The notes under the pieces are model-generated. The model ran no database searches. It was given only the letters and a program-made list of their open reading frames with translations, and was not told the origin of the DNA. Made by a program: the position numbers and the translations under genes. Of a stretch of 64,000 nt of DNA, positions 49,179 through 57,829 are shown piece after piece. The stretch covers positions 186,001-250,000 of the forward strand of contig NZ_JAGSOV010000009.1 in NCBI RefSeq assembly GCF_023898865.1. The letters run 5' to 3'. The DNA is from Pseudonocardia humida (lineage in GTDB: Bacteria > Actinomycetota > Actinomycetes > Mycobacteriales > Pseudonocardiaceae). Each line of letters opens with the position of its first letter. Position 1 is the stretch's first letter.

Positions 49179-50222
49179 TCAGCGTAGTGGTCCCCGCCGG
49201 GGCCCCTCGCCAGGCCCGCCACAGAAGCTCTCGCGGGCCGACTCCTGCTCCAGCACCGCCTCCAGGTCCGACAGCCCGCCCATGCTCGCCACCGCCCGGC
49301 TGGTCCGGTTGTCGGCCGCCAGCAGGTCCCGGTGGCGGTGCACCCACGCCCAGTACCCGGCGGTGAACGGGCAGGCGTCGTCCCCGAGGCGCTTGCGCGG
49401 GGTCGAAGGCGCAGCCGCCGCAGTGGTCGGACATGCGGTTGATGTAGGCCCCGCCGGAGGAGTACGGCTTGGTCGCCATCCGGCCGCCGTCGGCGTGCTG
49501 GCTCATGCCGGTGACGTTGGGCGGCATCACCCACTCGAACCCGTCGACGAACGCCTCCCGGAACCAGTCCGACAGCGCGGCGGGCCGGTACCCGCGCTGG
49601 AGGGCGTGGTTGCCCAGCACCATCAGCCGCGGGATGTGGTGGGTCCAGCCGCGGTCGCGGACGCCGGCCAGCGCGTCGCGCAGGCAGGCCGCGGTGACCG
49701 CGTCGGCGTCGAGCTCGCGCCACCAGTCGGGCAGCGGGGCGTGCGCAGGGCGTTGCGGTGCCGGTAGGCCCGGCCGAACCGCCAGTACAGCTGCCAGACG
49801 TACCCCCGCCAGCCGAGCACCTGGCGCACGAAGCCCTCGGCGGAGGCGATGGGGACGTCGCCGCTGCGGTAGGCGGCCTCGGCCTCGCCGACCACGTCCA
49901 GCGGGTGCAGCAGGCCCAGGTTGAGCGGCACGGACAGCAGCGAGTGCGCCATCGCCCAGTCGCCGGCGAGCGGCGCGTCCTCGTGCGGGCCGAAGTGGGC
50001 CGGCCGGTGCTCGACGAAGTGCGCGAGCGCCCGGCGGGCCTCGGCCGCGGTCACCGCGAACCAGCGCGGGCCGTCGCGCCCGACGGTGGGCAGGCCCTGC
50101 GAGGTGGGCTCGTGCACGACGACCGGGCGCCCGACCCTCTCCAGCGCGTCCCGGTAGCCGTCGGCGCGCAGGTGGATCGCCGGTCGCCGAGCTCGGCGGC
50201 CAGGTGGCGCAGGCGGGGCCCG
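49179..50222 (-). pseudogene. Broken photolyase-related protein (FeS-BCP/CryPro-like)
   Basis: In the minus direction, frame pieces follow: LRHLAAELGD, PAIHLRADGYRDALERVG, ALAHFVEHRPAHFGPHEDA, FVRQVLGWRGYVWQLYWR, LPDWWRELDADAVTAACLRD, MPPNVTGMSQHADGGRMATK, YINRMSDHCGGCAFDP, KRLGDDACPFTAGYWAWVH. This is the iron-sulfur photolyase/cryptochrome family, with three of the four cluster cysteines seen (C-x2-C and ACPF). At least three frame changes occur, and the first 40 or so residues are missing at the junction near 50222. It is not functional. Confidence 0.8.
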
Positions 50223-50228
50223 GCACGG

Positions 50229-51000
50229 TTCCTGCGGGATCGGCTTCGGGCAGACCGTCGAGTACGCCCGGGACAACGCCGACGCGCCCGCGCGGGCGAC
50301 GTGCGCACATCCCGGGTCCTGCGCCGGCGCCTCGCCGCGGTGCGCGACCGCCTCACCTCGCGGTACGGGGCGCTCGACGCCCCCGCGCTGGACGACGTCG
50401 CGGACGCGTTCGTCGCGTTCGGCGCGGCGGTGGCCGTCGTGCCCCCACTTTCACCGCGCGCATCCTGCGCCAGGGTCGGTGCGTCTTCGAGGGCGCGCAA
50501 GGAGTGCTCCTCGACGAGTGGCGGGGCTGGCACCCGTTCACCACCTGGTCCTCGACGACCTTCGCGAACGTGGCGGAGCTGTGCGGGGAGAACGGGGACG
50601 TCGAGCGCCTCGACGTCGTCCGGACCTCCACCACGCGGCACGGCCCCGGCCCGCTGGTGACCGAGGCGCCGCTCGACCTCCCGGAGGCGCACAACCGCGC
50701 AGGCGAGTGGCAGGGCGCGTTCCGGGTGGGGCACTTCGACGCTCCGGCCCGCTCCGCGGCGCTGCGCGTGTGCACGGCCTACGAGGTCGACGGCGAGGTC
50801 TGGGACCGCATCGAGCCGGGGCCGGTCCGCGACCTGGACCACCAGCGCGCCCTGACCGACCGCCTGCTGCGGGCCCGGCCCGCCGCCTGCGCCGCCCCGA
50901 CGACTGGGCCGGCGAGATCGGATCGCTGCTCGGCGCGCCGGTCCGCCTCGAATCGTGGGGCCCCGACCGCGCGCACAAGCGGTTCGTCGCGCGGGCAGGT
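50229..51000 (+). pseudogene. Broken adenylosuccinate synthetase-like gene
   Basis: Pieces in plus-strand order: SCGIGFGQTVEYARDNADAP, RAGDVRTSRVLRRRLAAVRD, then VFEGAQGVLLDEWRG with HPFTTWSSTTFANVAEL, TRHGPGPLVTEAPLDLPEAH, EWQGAFRVGHFDAPARSAAL, and DDWAGEIGSLLGAP with WGPDRAHKRFVAR. The core motifs are those of PurA (GAQG, TTRHGPGP). The N-terminal GTP P-loop (GDEGKG) is missing, and about three frame changes are present. The most similar branch is the divergent PurA seen in some actinobacteria. The start is lost at the same place where the photolyase gene loses its own. Confidence 0.75.
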
Positions 51001-51010
51001 GGTGCGGCCG

Positions 51011-51592
51011 CTACCCGCTACGGCCTTCCACGTGCTTCTCGAGGCCCTGGTCCAGGAAGTCGATCATCCAGGTGAAGCTGTCGTCGACGTCGGCGTCGAA
51101 CTGGAAGTTGCCGCCCGCTTCCAGGGTCGCGAACCCGTGCAGGTTGCTGCGCAGCATCCGCAGGGCGTGGATCTCCTGGTCGGGGGCCAACCGGTACCCG
51201 TGCAGCATGGCCGCCCAGGAGGCGAGCACCCGTTCGACGGCCGGGACCAGCGGGTCGTCGGGCCCGTTCGGGCGGGCGGCGTTGCCCGCCGCGTACCGGC
51301 CGGGGTGGTCGAGCACGTACCTGCGCATCGCCTGCGCGCCTGCGGCGAGGGCGTCGCGGCCTGCCCGCCCCTGGATGGCGTCGCGGATGGCGTCGGCGAC
51401 CTCGTTCACGGCCAGCACGGCGATCCGGTGGGCGAGGTCGGCCTGACCGGCGACGTGCTTGTAGAGCGACGGGGTCCGGACCCCGAGCCGTTCGGCCAGC
51501 AGACCCATGCTGAGCTGGTCGAACCCCACCTCGTCGGCGAGGGCGGCGCCGGCCGCGGTGACCGCCGCCGGGGTGAGCCCGGCCCTAGGCAC
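51011..51592 (-). CDS. TetR-family regulator (WHG-type C-terminus)
   Basis: A 193-residue regulator. HTH: LTPAAVTAAGAALADEVGFD, QLSMGLLAERLGVRTPSLYK, HVAGQADLAHRIAVLA. The C-terminal part has HALRMLRSNLHGFATLEAGG, typical of TetR_C_33 (WHG) domains. It is second in an operon with the alpha/beta hydrolase gene, overlapping it by 8 bases. A 36-bp nested palindrome precedes the operon and is the likely autoregulatory site. Confidence 0.87.
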   Translation of the reverse strand: MPRAGLTPAAVTAAGAALADEVGFDQLSMGLLAERLGVRTPSLYKHVAGQADLAHRIAVLAVNEVADAIRDAIQGRAGRDALAAGAQAMRRYVLDHPGRYAAGNAARPNGPDDPLVPAVERVLASWAAMLHGYRLAPDQEIHALRMLRSNLHGFATLEAGGNFQFDADVDDSFTWMIDFLDQGLEKHVEGRSG

Positions 51593-52421
51593 GGGCCGCC
51601 GTCCGGGCCAGGAACGGCAGGACCACCGCGAGCAGCTCCTCGGGGGTCTGTGCGTGCGGGTAGTGACCGGCCCCGTCGATGACGACCAGCTCGCCCAGCC
51701 CGGCCGGCAGCTCGGCGACGATCTTCTCGCCCTCGGCGCGCGGATCGGCCCAGTCGGGGTCGAGACCGCCTTCGACCACCAGTACCGGGCACGTGACGTT
51801 GGGCAACTGCGCGCCGGCGTCGGTCGGGGCGGACTTGGCCATGGCCTGCAGGGCCTGCATCCGGCCGGGCTCGCCCATCTTCGCCTCGATGCGGGCCAGT
51901 TCGCCGTCCCAGTCGGCCGGCTTGGTCGGGTAGGCCAGGTCGAGGTACTTCTTCCAGCTCGACAGGCTCCCGCGCAGCAGCGTCATCATCAGGTGGGTGG
52001 ACCCGGCCCGGTGGCGCTTCACCCGCACCATCCCGCCCAGGGAGATCGACTGCTTGCGGGTGAACGGCGCCAGCTCGACGATCCCGCTGACCAGCTCGGG
52101 TGCCGTGGCCGCCGCGATCGTCGCCGCGCCGCCGCTGATCGACTGGCCGACGATCACCGCCGGGCCGCCGAGGTGGCGCACGACGGCGACCAGGTCGCCG
52201 GCGATGTCGGTGCGGCTGTAGCCGTCCCAGCCGAGGCTGGAGTCGCCGCAGCCGCGGATGTCGACGTTCGCGACCCGGTACCCGGCCGAGACCAGGTCCG
52301 GGACGAGGAAGCGGTAGGAGTGCCTGCTGTCGCCCATGCCGTGGGCGAGGACGACGAGGGGGCCGTCGCCGGTCACGTCGTAGGCGATGGTGCCGGCGCC
52401 GATGCTGAGGTACTCGGTCAT
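51585..52421 (-). CDS. Alpha/beta hydrolase
   Basis: A 278-residue hydrolase. Oxyanion segment VVLAHGMGDSRHSY; nucleophile elbow VGQSISGGAATIA (Ser); acid in VVEGGLDPDWAD; His in DGAGHYPHAQTP. The fold is intact and resembles pimeloyl-ester or epoxide-hydrolase-like esterases. It leads an operon with the overlapping TetR gene. Start ATG preceded by GGAGGA. The strong promoter upstream (TTGACG-17-TAGCTT) is covered by a palindrome, so expression is inducible, probably by the hydrolase's substrate. Confidence 0.88.
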   Translation of the reverse strand: MTEYLSIGAGTIAYDVTGDGPLVVLAHGMGDSRHSYRFLVPDLVSAGYRVANVDIRGCGDSSLGWDGYSRTDIAGDLVAVVRHLGGPAVIVGQSISGGAATIAAATAPELVSGIVELAPFTRKQSISLGGMVRVKRHRAGSTHLMMTLLRGSLSSWKKYLDLAYPTKPADWDGELARIEAKMGEPGRMQALQAMAKSAPTDAGAQLPNVTCPVLVVEGGLDPDWADPRAEGEKIVAELPAGLGELVVIDGAGHYPHAQTPEELLAVVLPFLARTAARA

Positions 52422-52440
52422 GATGTCCTCCGGAGATGCA

Positions 52441-52488
52441 GCTAATGTTGTTAGCTAAAAAGCTAACCGAATTAGCCTCAGGCGTCAA
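52441..52488 (-). promoter_or_regulatory. 36-bp nested palindrome over promoter
   Basis: GCTAAT (52441-52446), GTT, GTTAGCT (52450-52456), AAAA, AGCTAAC (52461-52467), CGA, ATTAGC (52471-52476): two perfect nested dyads. On the minus strand TTGACG (52483-52488) and TAGCTT (52460-52465) with a 17-base spacer make a near-consensus promoter lying under the palindrome. The TetR protein encoded in the operon is the natural ligand. Confidence 0.85.
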
Positions 52489-53780
52489 ATCCGCTCGCCG
52501 CGCACCTTCCCGGCCGGGGGCACCTCGCGCTCGACCTCGACGGTCGCGGTCGGCGGGTCGGCCTCCTCCGCCGTGCGGCGCACCAGCGTCTCCGGGGCCC
52601 GGATCCAGAACACCAGCGCCACCAGCGCCACCGCCCCGGTGACGGCGAAGGCCGAGGAGTAGCCCGCGCTCTCGGCCAGCGCCCCGGCCACCACCGGACC
52701 GATGATCGCGCCCATGTCGGCGGCCATCTGGAAGCCGGCCAGCACCGAGCCGCCGCGCGCCCCGGAGCCGATGACGTCGGCGACCGCGGCGTTCATCGGC
52801 GGGTTGACCAGCCCGCTGCCCGCCCCGGCCAGCAGGCTGACGACCAGGAACAGCGGCGCGGAGTCGATCATGCCGAGGCACGCCGTGGTGATCCCGGAGA
52901 CGGCCAGGCCGACCAGCATCGGGGGGCGGCGACCGATCCGGTCGGCGATCCGGCCCGTCACGGTCAGGGTGGCGGCGTTGCCCACCGCGAAGACGGCCAG
53001 CGCCACGCCCGCCCACGACTCCGACCGGCCGAGCACCTCGACCACCAGCAGCGGCACCAGCGCGATCCGCACACCGAACACGGCCCAGCCGTTGGCGAAG
53101 CTGGCCACCAGCGCGGCCCGGTAGGCGGAGTGGCCGAAGGCGTCGCGGAACCGCGCGGGCGGGGTCTCCACGCCCAGCTCGACGTGGCCCCGACCGGGGC
53201 GCAGCAGCAGCGCCGATGCGCCCACGACCACCAGCAGCACCACGGCGTAGACCAGGAACGCCGCGCGCAGGCTGACCACGAGCAGGGCCCCACCGACCAG
53301 CGGCCCGACGATGTTGCCCAGCAGGAACCCGGTGGCCCACAGCCCGGTGGCCCGCCCGCGCATGGTCTCCGGGGCGAACCCGATCAGCATGGACAGCGCC
53401 GAGACCGTGAACATCGTCGACCCGATGCCCGCCAGCACCCGCAGCACCAGCAGCTGCCAGTACTCGGCGGCGAAGCCGCACCCCGCGGTCGACAGCGAGA
53501 GCACGGCGAGCCCGCCCAGGTACACCGGTAGCTCGCCGTAGCGGGTCACGAACCGCCCGCCGAGCGGGGCGAACACCAGCCGCGACAGCGCGAAGATGCT
53601 GACCGCGAGCGAGACGGCGGTGACGCCGACGTCGAAGCTGCGGACGAACACCGGCAGCGTGGGGGCGACGATGCCGAAGCCGATCGCGATCAGGAAGGCG
53701 GCGACGACCAGGATCCAGATCTGGCGCGGGAGCCGCTCGCGGACGGGTCCGGGAGCGCGGCGGCCGTCCGCCTCGACCAC
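52485..53780 (-). CDS. MFS exporter (DHA1, drug/antibiotic type)
   Basis: A 431-residue, 12-helix protein. The GTG at 53780 is chosen: AGGAGG stands 6 bases before it, while the ATG at 53798 lies upstream of that ribosome-binding site. Helix 1 FLIAIGFGIVAPTLPVFVRS, motif A APLGGRFVTRYGELP, helix 5 FLLGNIVGPLVGGALL, second motif A RIADRIGRRPPMLV. It is similar to tetracycline- and quinolone-type efflux pumps. It lies upstream of, and on the same strand as, the hydrolase-TetR operon, which has its own promoter. Confidence 0.88.
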   Translation of the reverse strand: MVEADGRRAPGPVRERLPRQIWILVVAAFLIAIGFGIVAPTLPVFVRSFDVGVTAVSLAVSIFALSRLVFAPLGGRFVTRYGELPVYLGGLAVLSLSTAGCGFAAEYWQLLVLRVLAGIGSTMFTVSALSMLIGFAPETMRGRATGLWATGFLLGNIVGPLVGGALLVVSLRAAFLVYAVVLLVVVGASALLLRPGRGHVELGVETPPARFRDAFGHSAYRAALVASFANGWAVFGVRIALVPLLVVEVLGRSESWAGVALAVFAVGNAATLTVTGRIADRIGRRPPMLVGLAVSGITTACLGMIDSAPLFLVVSLLAGAGSGLVNPPMNAAVADVIGSGARGGSVLAGFQMAADMGAIIGPVVAGALAESAGYSSAFAVTGAVALVALVFWIRAPETLVRRTAEEADPPTATVEVEREVPPAGKVRGERI

Positions 53781-53893
53781 CGTCGGCCTCCTTCGCATTG
53801 CTATCGAAGGACTCTACGGGACCACACGGGGACCTCACGGGCGTGGAACGCGTGGCCCAGCCCACAGCCGTCCGCCCGGTCGGGTCTGCCCGG

Positions 53894-54856
53894 TCAGGCC
53901 CGCTCGGCCAGGTCGGCGAGCTCGGACGGCGAGGCGTTGCCCCCGGTGCACACGACGGCGATCGTGCGCCCGGCGAACTCCCCGGGACTTTCCAGCACCG
54001 CGGCCAGCGCGGCCGCCCCGGCGCCCTCGGCCAGGGTGTGCGCGTACCCGGCCAGCAGCCGCCGGGCCTGCGCGATCCGCTCGTCGGGGACGAGGTGGAA
54101 GTCGGCGAGGCCGGTGCGCATCAGCGCCTGCGGCAGCGCGAACCCCCGCCCGGTGGCCAGGCCCTCCGCCGCGGTGCGGTCGGGCCGGTGCACGCACTCC
54201 CCCGCGCGCCAGGAGTCGTGGGCGGCGGGCGAGGCGCTCGACTGCACGCCGATCACCCGGCACCGCGGCGCCAGCTCCGCGGCCACCAACCCGGCCGCCG
54301 CGGCGCCGGTGCCGCTGCCCACCGGGACGACGACGGCGTCCAGGTCGGGACGGGCCTCGAAGACCTCCAGGTAGATCGAGCCGACCCCGGCGATCAGCTC
54401 CGGGGTGTCGCCGGGCCCGATGAGCAGCCGCCCCTCCCGCTCCGCGACGTCCTGGGCGCGGGCCTGCGCGCCGGCCAGGTCGGCGCCGTCGAGCAGCACG
54501 GTCGCCCCGAGCGCGCGCACCGCCCTGACCTTCGCCGGGTTCGCCGCGGCGGGCATGACGACCGTGCACGAGGCCCCGAACACCGCGCAGGCGTAGGCCA
54601 CGGACTGCGCGTGGTTGCCCGTCGAGAACGTGACCAGGCCGCGGGCCCGCTCGTCCGGGCCCAGCCCGGCCAGCAGCGTGATCCCGCCGCGCACCTTGAA
54701 CGCCCCGACCGGCTGCACGTTCTCGTGCTTGACGAGCACGTGGGCGCCGACCACCTCGTCGAGCGCCGGGTAGGACCACATGGGGGTCGGTGGCAGGTGC
54801 CCGGCCAGCAGCTCACGGGCGCGCAGGATGTCGGCGAAGGTGACCGTCGGGACCAT
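53894..54856 (-). CDS. PLP-dependent threonine/serine dehydratase-like enzyme
   Basis: A 320-residue fold-type II PLP enzyme. The Lys that binds PLP is in VGAFKVRGGITLL; the phosphate loop is PVGSGTGAAAAGL; FSTGNHAQSVAYACAVFG is the Asn-Gly substrate loop; VVCTGGNASPSE closes the family pattern. It deaminates threonine or serine, or racemises/eliminates 3-hydroxy amino acids. No ACT regulatory domain is present, so it is the short catabolic type. The ATG at 54856 fits the family length; an upstream ATG at 54892 is possible. It is divergent from a LysR gene. Confidence 0.87.
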   Translation of the reverse strand: MVPTVTFADILRARELLAGHLPPTPMWSYPALDEVVGAHVLVKHENVQPVGAFKVRGGITLLAGLGPDERARGLVTFSTGNHAQSVAYACAVFGASCTVVMPAAANPAKVRAVRALGATVLLDGADLAGAQARAQDVAEREGRLLIGPGDTPELIAGVGSIYLEVFEARPDLDAVVVPVGSGTGAAAAGLVAAELAPRCRVIGVQSSASPAAHDSWRAGECVHRPDRTAAEGLATGRGFALPQALMRTGLADFHLVPDERIAQARRLLAGYAHTLAEGAGAAALAAVLESPGEFAGRTIAVVCTGGNASPSELADLAERA

Positions 54857-54927
54857 GCCCCCAGCCTGCGGGCGGATCATCCATCGGTCCAATGCCAGTT
54901 CTTCGGCTCACCCATCAACCGCATCGA

Positions 54928-54933
54928 TAGATT
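54928..54933 (+). promoter_or_regulatory. Leaderless -10 box of LysR gene
   Basis: TAGATT at 54928-54933 lies 6 bases before the GTG at 54940, so the LysR message starts at its own start codon. Nearby TCGATAGATTG could also carry the T-N11-A contact of LysR proteins. Confidence 0.5.
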
Positions 54934-54939
54934 GTCGGG

Positions 54940-55818
54940 GTGCTCGACGTGAACCGCCTGCGGGTCCTGGCCGCGCTGGCGCGGTACGGCTCGATGACCG
55001 CCGCCGCCCGCGCCCTGCGCTACACCCAGCCCTCGATCAGCCACCACCTCGCCCGGCTCGAAGCCGAGACCGGCAGCCGGCTGGTCCAGCGGGTGGGCCG
55101 CGGCGTCCGGCTCACCGAGGCCGGGCAGGTGCTGGCCGGGCGGGCCGAGGAGATCCTGGCCCGGCTCGACGCCGCCGAGGCCGAGCTCGACGCGCTCACC
55201 GGGCTCACCGCGGGCCGGGTCCGGCTGGCCGCCTTCCCGTCCGCGCTGGGCACGTTCGTGCCGGTGGCCGCGGCCGCGTTCGCCGCCGAGCACCCCGGCG
55301 TCGAGCTGCGCCTGACCGAGGCCGAACCGCCGGACGCCGTGGCCCTGCTGCGCTCGGGCGAGGTCGACGTCGCGGTGCTGTTCGACCACCCCGGCGCACC
55401 CGATGACGACGACGGGCTGCGCCGGGTGCCGCTGCTGACCGACCGGCTGCACCTGGTGACCCCGCCCGGCGTCACCGGCGACGAGCCCGCCGACCACGCC
55501 GCCCGGCGCTGGATCACCGGCTGCGAGCGCTGCCGCGCGCACCTCGTCCGCTGCTGCGCCGACGCCGGCTTCACCCCCGACATCGCGTTCACCACCGACG
55601 ACTACGTGGCCGTGCAGGCGCTGGTCGCGGCCGGGCTGGGCGTCACCGTCCTGCCCGGCCTCGCGCTGGCCGCCAGCCGCGACGCCCGGGTGCGGGTGGC
55701 CGCGCTGCCCGGGGAGAGCCGCTCGGTGGTCGCCGCGGTGCACGGAGCCGCCCCCGACCCGCCCCCGACGGCCGCCCTGCTCACCCGGCTCCGCGCCGCG
55801 GCCGTCGAGGTCGGATAG
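54940..55818 (+). CDS. LysR-family regulator
   Basis: A 292-residue LysR protein. HTH at residues 5-60: RLRVLAALARYGSMTAAARA, LRYTQPSISHHLARLEAETG, RLVQRVGRGVRLTEAGQVLA. The C-terminal ligand domain starts AGRVRLAAFPSALGTFVPVA. It is divergent from the threonine-dehydratase-like gene with 83 bases between starts, so it probably activates that gene. Confidence 0.88.
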   Translation: MLDVNRLRVLAALARYGSMTAAARALRYTQPSISHHLARLEAETGSRLVQRVGRGVRLTEAGQVLAGRAEEILARLDAAEAELDALTGLTAGRVRLAAFPSALGTFVPVAAAAFAAEHPGVELRLTEAEPPDAVALLRSGEVDVAVLFDHPGAPDDDDGLRRVPLLTDRLHLVTPPGVTGDEPADHAARRWITGCERCRAHLVRCCADAGFTPDIAFTTDDYVAVQALVAAGLGVTVLPGLALAASRDARVRVAALPGESRSVVAAVHGAAPDPPPTAALLTRLRAAAVEVG

Positions 55819-55866
55819 GCGCCGGAAGCCGGCGGGCCCAGCCCCGACGACCCCGACCGGAACGGC

Positions 55867-56055
55867 TCACGCGTCCGGCTTCCGCATGTTGTTGATCTGC
55901 TCGCGGAGCTTCTCGACGTCCCAGCGGTACTGACCGCTGGCCAGCGTCAGGTCCGGCGTGATCCAGCCCGCCACCACGTACCGCCGCAACGTGCGCGCTG
56001 ACATCCCCAGCGCCCGCGCAGCGTCGGGCGTCGACACCAGCGGCTGATCAGGCAC
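55867..56055 (-). CDS. Excisionase/MerR-like small DNA-binding protein
   Basis: A 62-residue protein with one HTH: LVSTPDAARALGMSARTLRR, YVVAGWITPDLTLASGQYRW, DVEKLREQINNM. This matches the short MerR-like excisionase (Xis/HTH_17) proteins of actinobacterial integrative elements. The GTG at 56055 gives the whole domain. An integrase is not in the window; a Cys/His-containing small gene lies opposite. Confidence 0.7.
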   Translation of the reverse strand: MPDQPLVSTPDAARALGMSARTLRRYVVAGWITPDLTLASGQYRWDVEKLREQINNMRKPDA

Positions 56056-56105
56056 CCGGGCACGTGAGCCACCCTGACCTGCGGTTCGCCGGCTAGTACA
56101 CGGGC

Positions 56106-56318
56106 GTGCTGATCGAGCTGAGCCGACTCCCGGTGACGATCGCGAACATCGAGGCCGACCACACCCGCACCGCTGACGGCTACTGCGCGGCCCGGGGATG
56201 CGCGCGTGGCGGCTACAGGGCGCCGACCATCCCCCACCCCTGCTCCACCCGGACACTGGCGGACTCGGCAGCCCGCATCGCCGCCCACCGGGCCGAGCCC
56301 CGTCCGAGCACTGGGTAG
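56106..56318 (+). CDS. Small Cys-containing protein, unknown
   Basis: A 70-residue protein from a GTG. Middle part: NIEADHTRTADGYCAARGCA, RAPTIPHPCSTRTLADSAAR. The order C-x4-C, then H-P-C and a C-terminal helix is found in a common group of short actinobacterial proteins of unknown function. It is divergent from the excisionase-like gene with 50 bases between. A shared origin from an integrative element is possible. Confidence 0.5.
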   Translation: MLIELSRLPVTIANIEADHTRTADGYCAARGCARGGYRAPTIPHPCSTRTLADSAARIAAHRAEPRPSTG

Positions 56319-56356
56319 CCCTGACCGTCGGCGGGCCCGATCTCGCGCGCGGCGGA

Positions 56357-57829
56357 ATGATCGACCAGCGCCCGCACCTTGTCCCTGGGGTGCCCCCGAC
56401 CTCAACGACCGCGGTCGGCCTGCGCTCGGAGCGCGGTCCCGTCCTGCTCGCCCTCATGGTGTCCACCGGCCTGATCGCCATCGACGCGACCATCCTCGCG
56501 ACGGCGGTGCCCTCCATCGTGCGCGACGTGGGCGGGTTCGAGCAGTTCCCGTGGCTGTTCTCGGTGTACCTGCTGGCCCAGGCGGTCTCGGTCTCGGTCT
56601 ACGCCAAGCTCTCCGACACCTTCGGCCGCAAGCCGGTGATGCTGCTGGGGATCGGGCTGTTCCTGCTGGGCAGCGTGCTGTGCGGGCTGGCCTGGAGCAT
56701 GCCGGCGCTGATCGCGTTCCGGGCGGTGCAGGGCCTTGGCGCCGGGGCGGTGCAGCCGATGGCGATGACGATCGCCGGCGACATCTACACGGTGGCCGAG
56801 CGCGCGAAGACCCAGGGCTACCTGGCCAGCGTCTGGGCCGTCTCCTCGGTCGTGGGCCCGACGCTGGGCGGGGTGTTCTCCCAGCTGGGGATCTGGCGGT
56901 GGATCTTCTTCGTGAACGTGCCGCTGTGCCTGCTGGCCGCCGGGCTCATCGCCCGCAACTTCCGCGAGACCGTGCAGCGCCGCGAGCACCGCATCGACTA
57001 CCTCGGCTCGGTGCTGCTGACCAGCGGCATGACGCTGGTCATCCTGGGCGTGCTGGAGGGCGGCCAGGCCTGGGCCTGGGACTCGCCGGCGAGCATCGCC
57101 GTCTTCGCCGGCGGCGCCGCCCTGCTGGCGGCGTTCGCGCTGGCCGAGCGCCGGGCCGCGGAGCCGGTCCTGCCGATGTGGGTGTTCCGCAGGCGCCTGC
57201 TGGCGACCACGACGCTGCTCGCGCTCGGCGTGGGCGCGATCCTCATCGGCCTGACGTCCTTCGTGCCGACCTACCTGGAGTACTCGCTCGGGGTGCCGCC
57301 GCTGGTGGCCGGCCTGGCCCTGGCCGCGCTGACGCTGGGCTGGCCGCTGAGCGCCAGCCTGTCGGGCCGGCTGTACCTGCGCCTGGGCTTCCGGCCGACG
57401 GTGCTCGTCGGCCTCGCGCTGGTCGTCGGGGGCACCGGGTCGCTCGCCCTGCTCGCCCACTCCCCCTCGGTCGCCGCCGTGGCGATCAGCTGCTTCCTGA
57501 CCGGCGCGGGGATGGGCCTGGTCGCCACCCCGTCGATCATCGCCGCGCAGGCCAGCGTCGAGTGGCACGAGCGCGGCGTCGCCACCGGCACCAACATGTT
57601 CGCCCGGTCGCTGGGCAGCGCGCTCGGCGCGGCCGCGCTGGGCGCCGTCGCGAACGGGGTGGTCGCGGCGTCCGGCCGACCGGCCACCGACCCGGCCGTC
57701 GCGACGGAGTCCGGCGCCGCGGTGTTCCTCGCGGTGCTGGTCGCCGTGGGCGTCACCGTGGTCGCGGGGGTGCTGATGCCGAAGGTGCGCGCCGCGGCGC
57801 CCGCACCCGACACCTCACCGACCGGCTGA
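56357..57829 (+). CDS. MFS drug exporter, DHA2 (EmrB/QacA-like)
   Basis: A 490-residue, about 14-helix exporter: STGLIAIDATILATAVPSIV in helix 1, YAKLSDTFGRKPVMLLGIGL as motif A, FRAVQGLGAGAVQPMAMTI in helix 4, and SSVVGPTLGGVFSQLGIWRW in helix 5. These mark DHA2 drug:H+ antiporters. The ATG at 56357 is chosen because the preceding text (from 56198) is low-complexity. Its stop overlaps the convergent PPDK-like stop by 15 bases. No regulator lies beside it. Confidence 0.88.
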   Translation: MIDQRPHLVPGVPPTSTTAVGLRSERGPVLLALMVSTGLIAIDATILATAVPSIVRDVGGFEQFPWLFSVYLLAQAVSVSVYAKLSDTFGRKPVMLLGIGLFLLGSVLCGLAWSMPALIAFRAVQGLGAGAVQPMAMTIAGDIYTVAERAKTQGYLASVWAVSSVVGPTLGGVFSQLGIWRWIFFVNVPLCLLAAGLIARNFRETVQRREHRIDYLGSVLLTSGMTLVILGVLEGGQAWAWDSPASIAVFAGGAALLAAFALAERRAAEPVLPMWVFRRRLLATTTLLALGVGAILIGLTSFVPTYLEYSLGVPPLVAGLALAALTLGWPLSASLSGRLYLRLGFRPTVLVGLALVVGGTGSLALLAHSPSVAAVAISCFLTGAGMGLVATPSIIAAQASVEWHERGVATGTNMFARSLGSALGAAALGAVANGVVAASGRPATDPAVATESGAAVFLAVLVAVGVTVVAGVLMPKVRAAAPAPDTSPTG

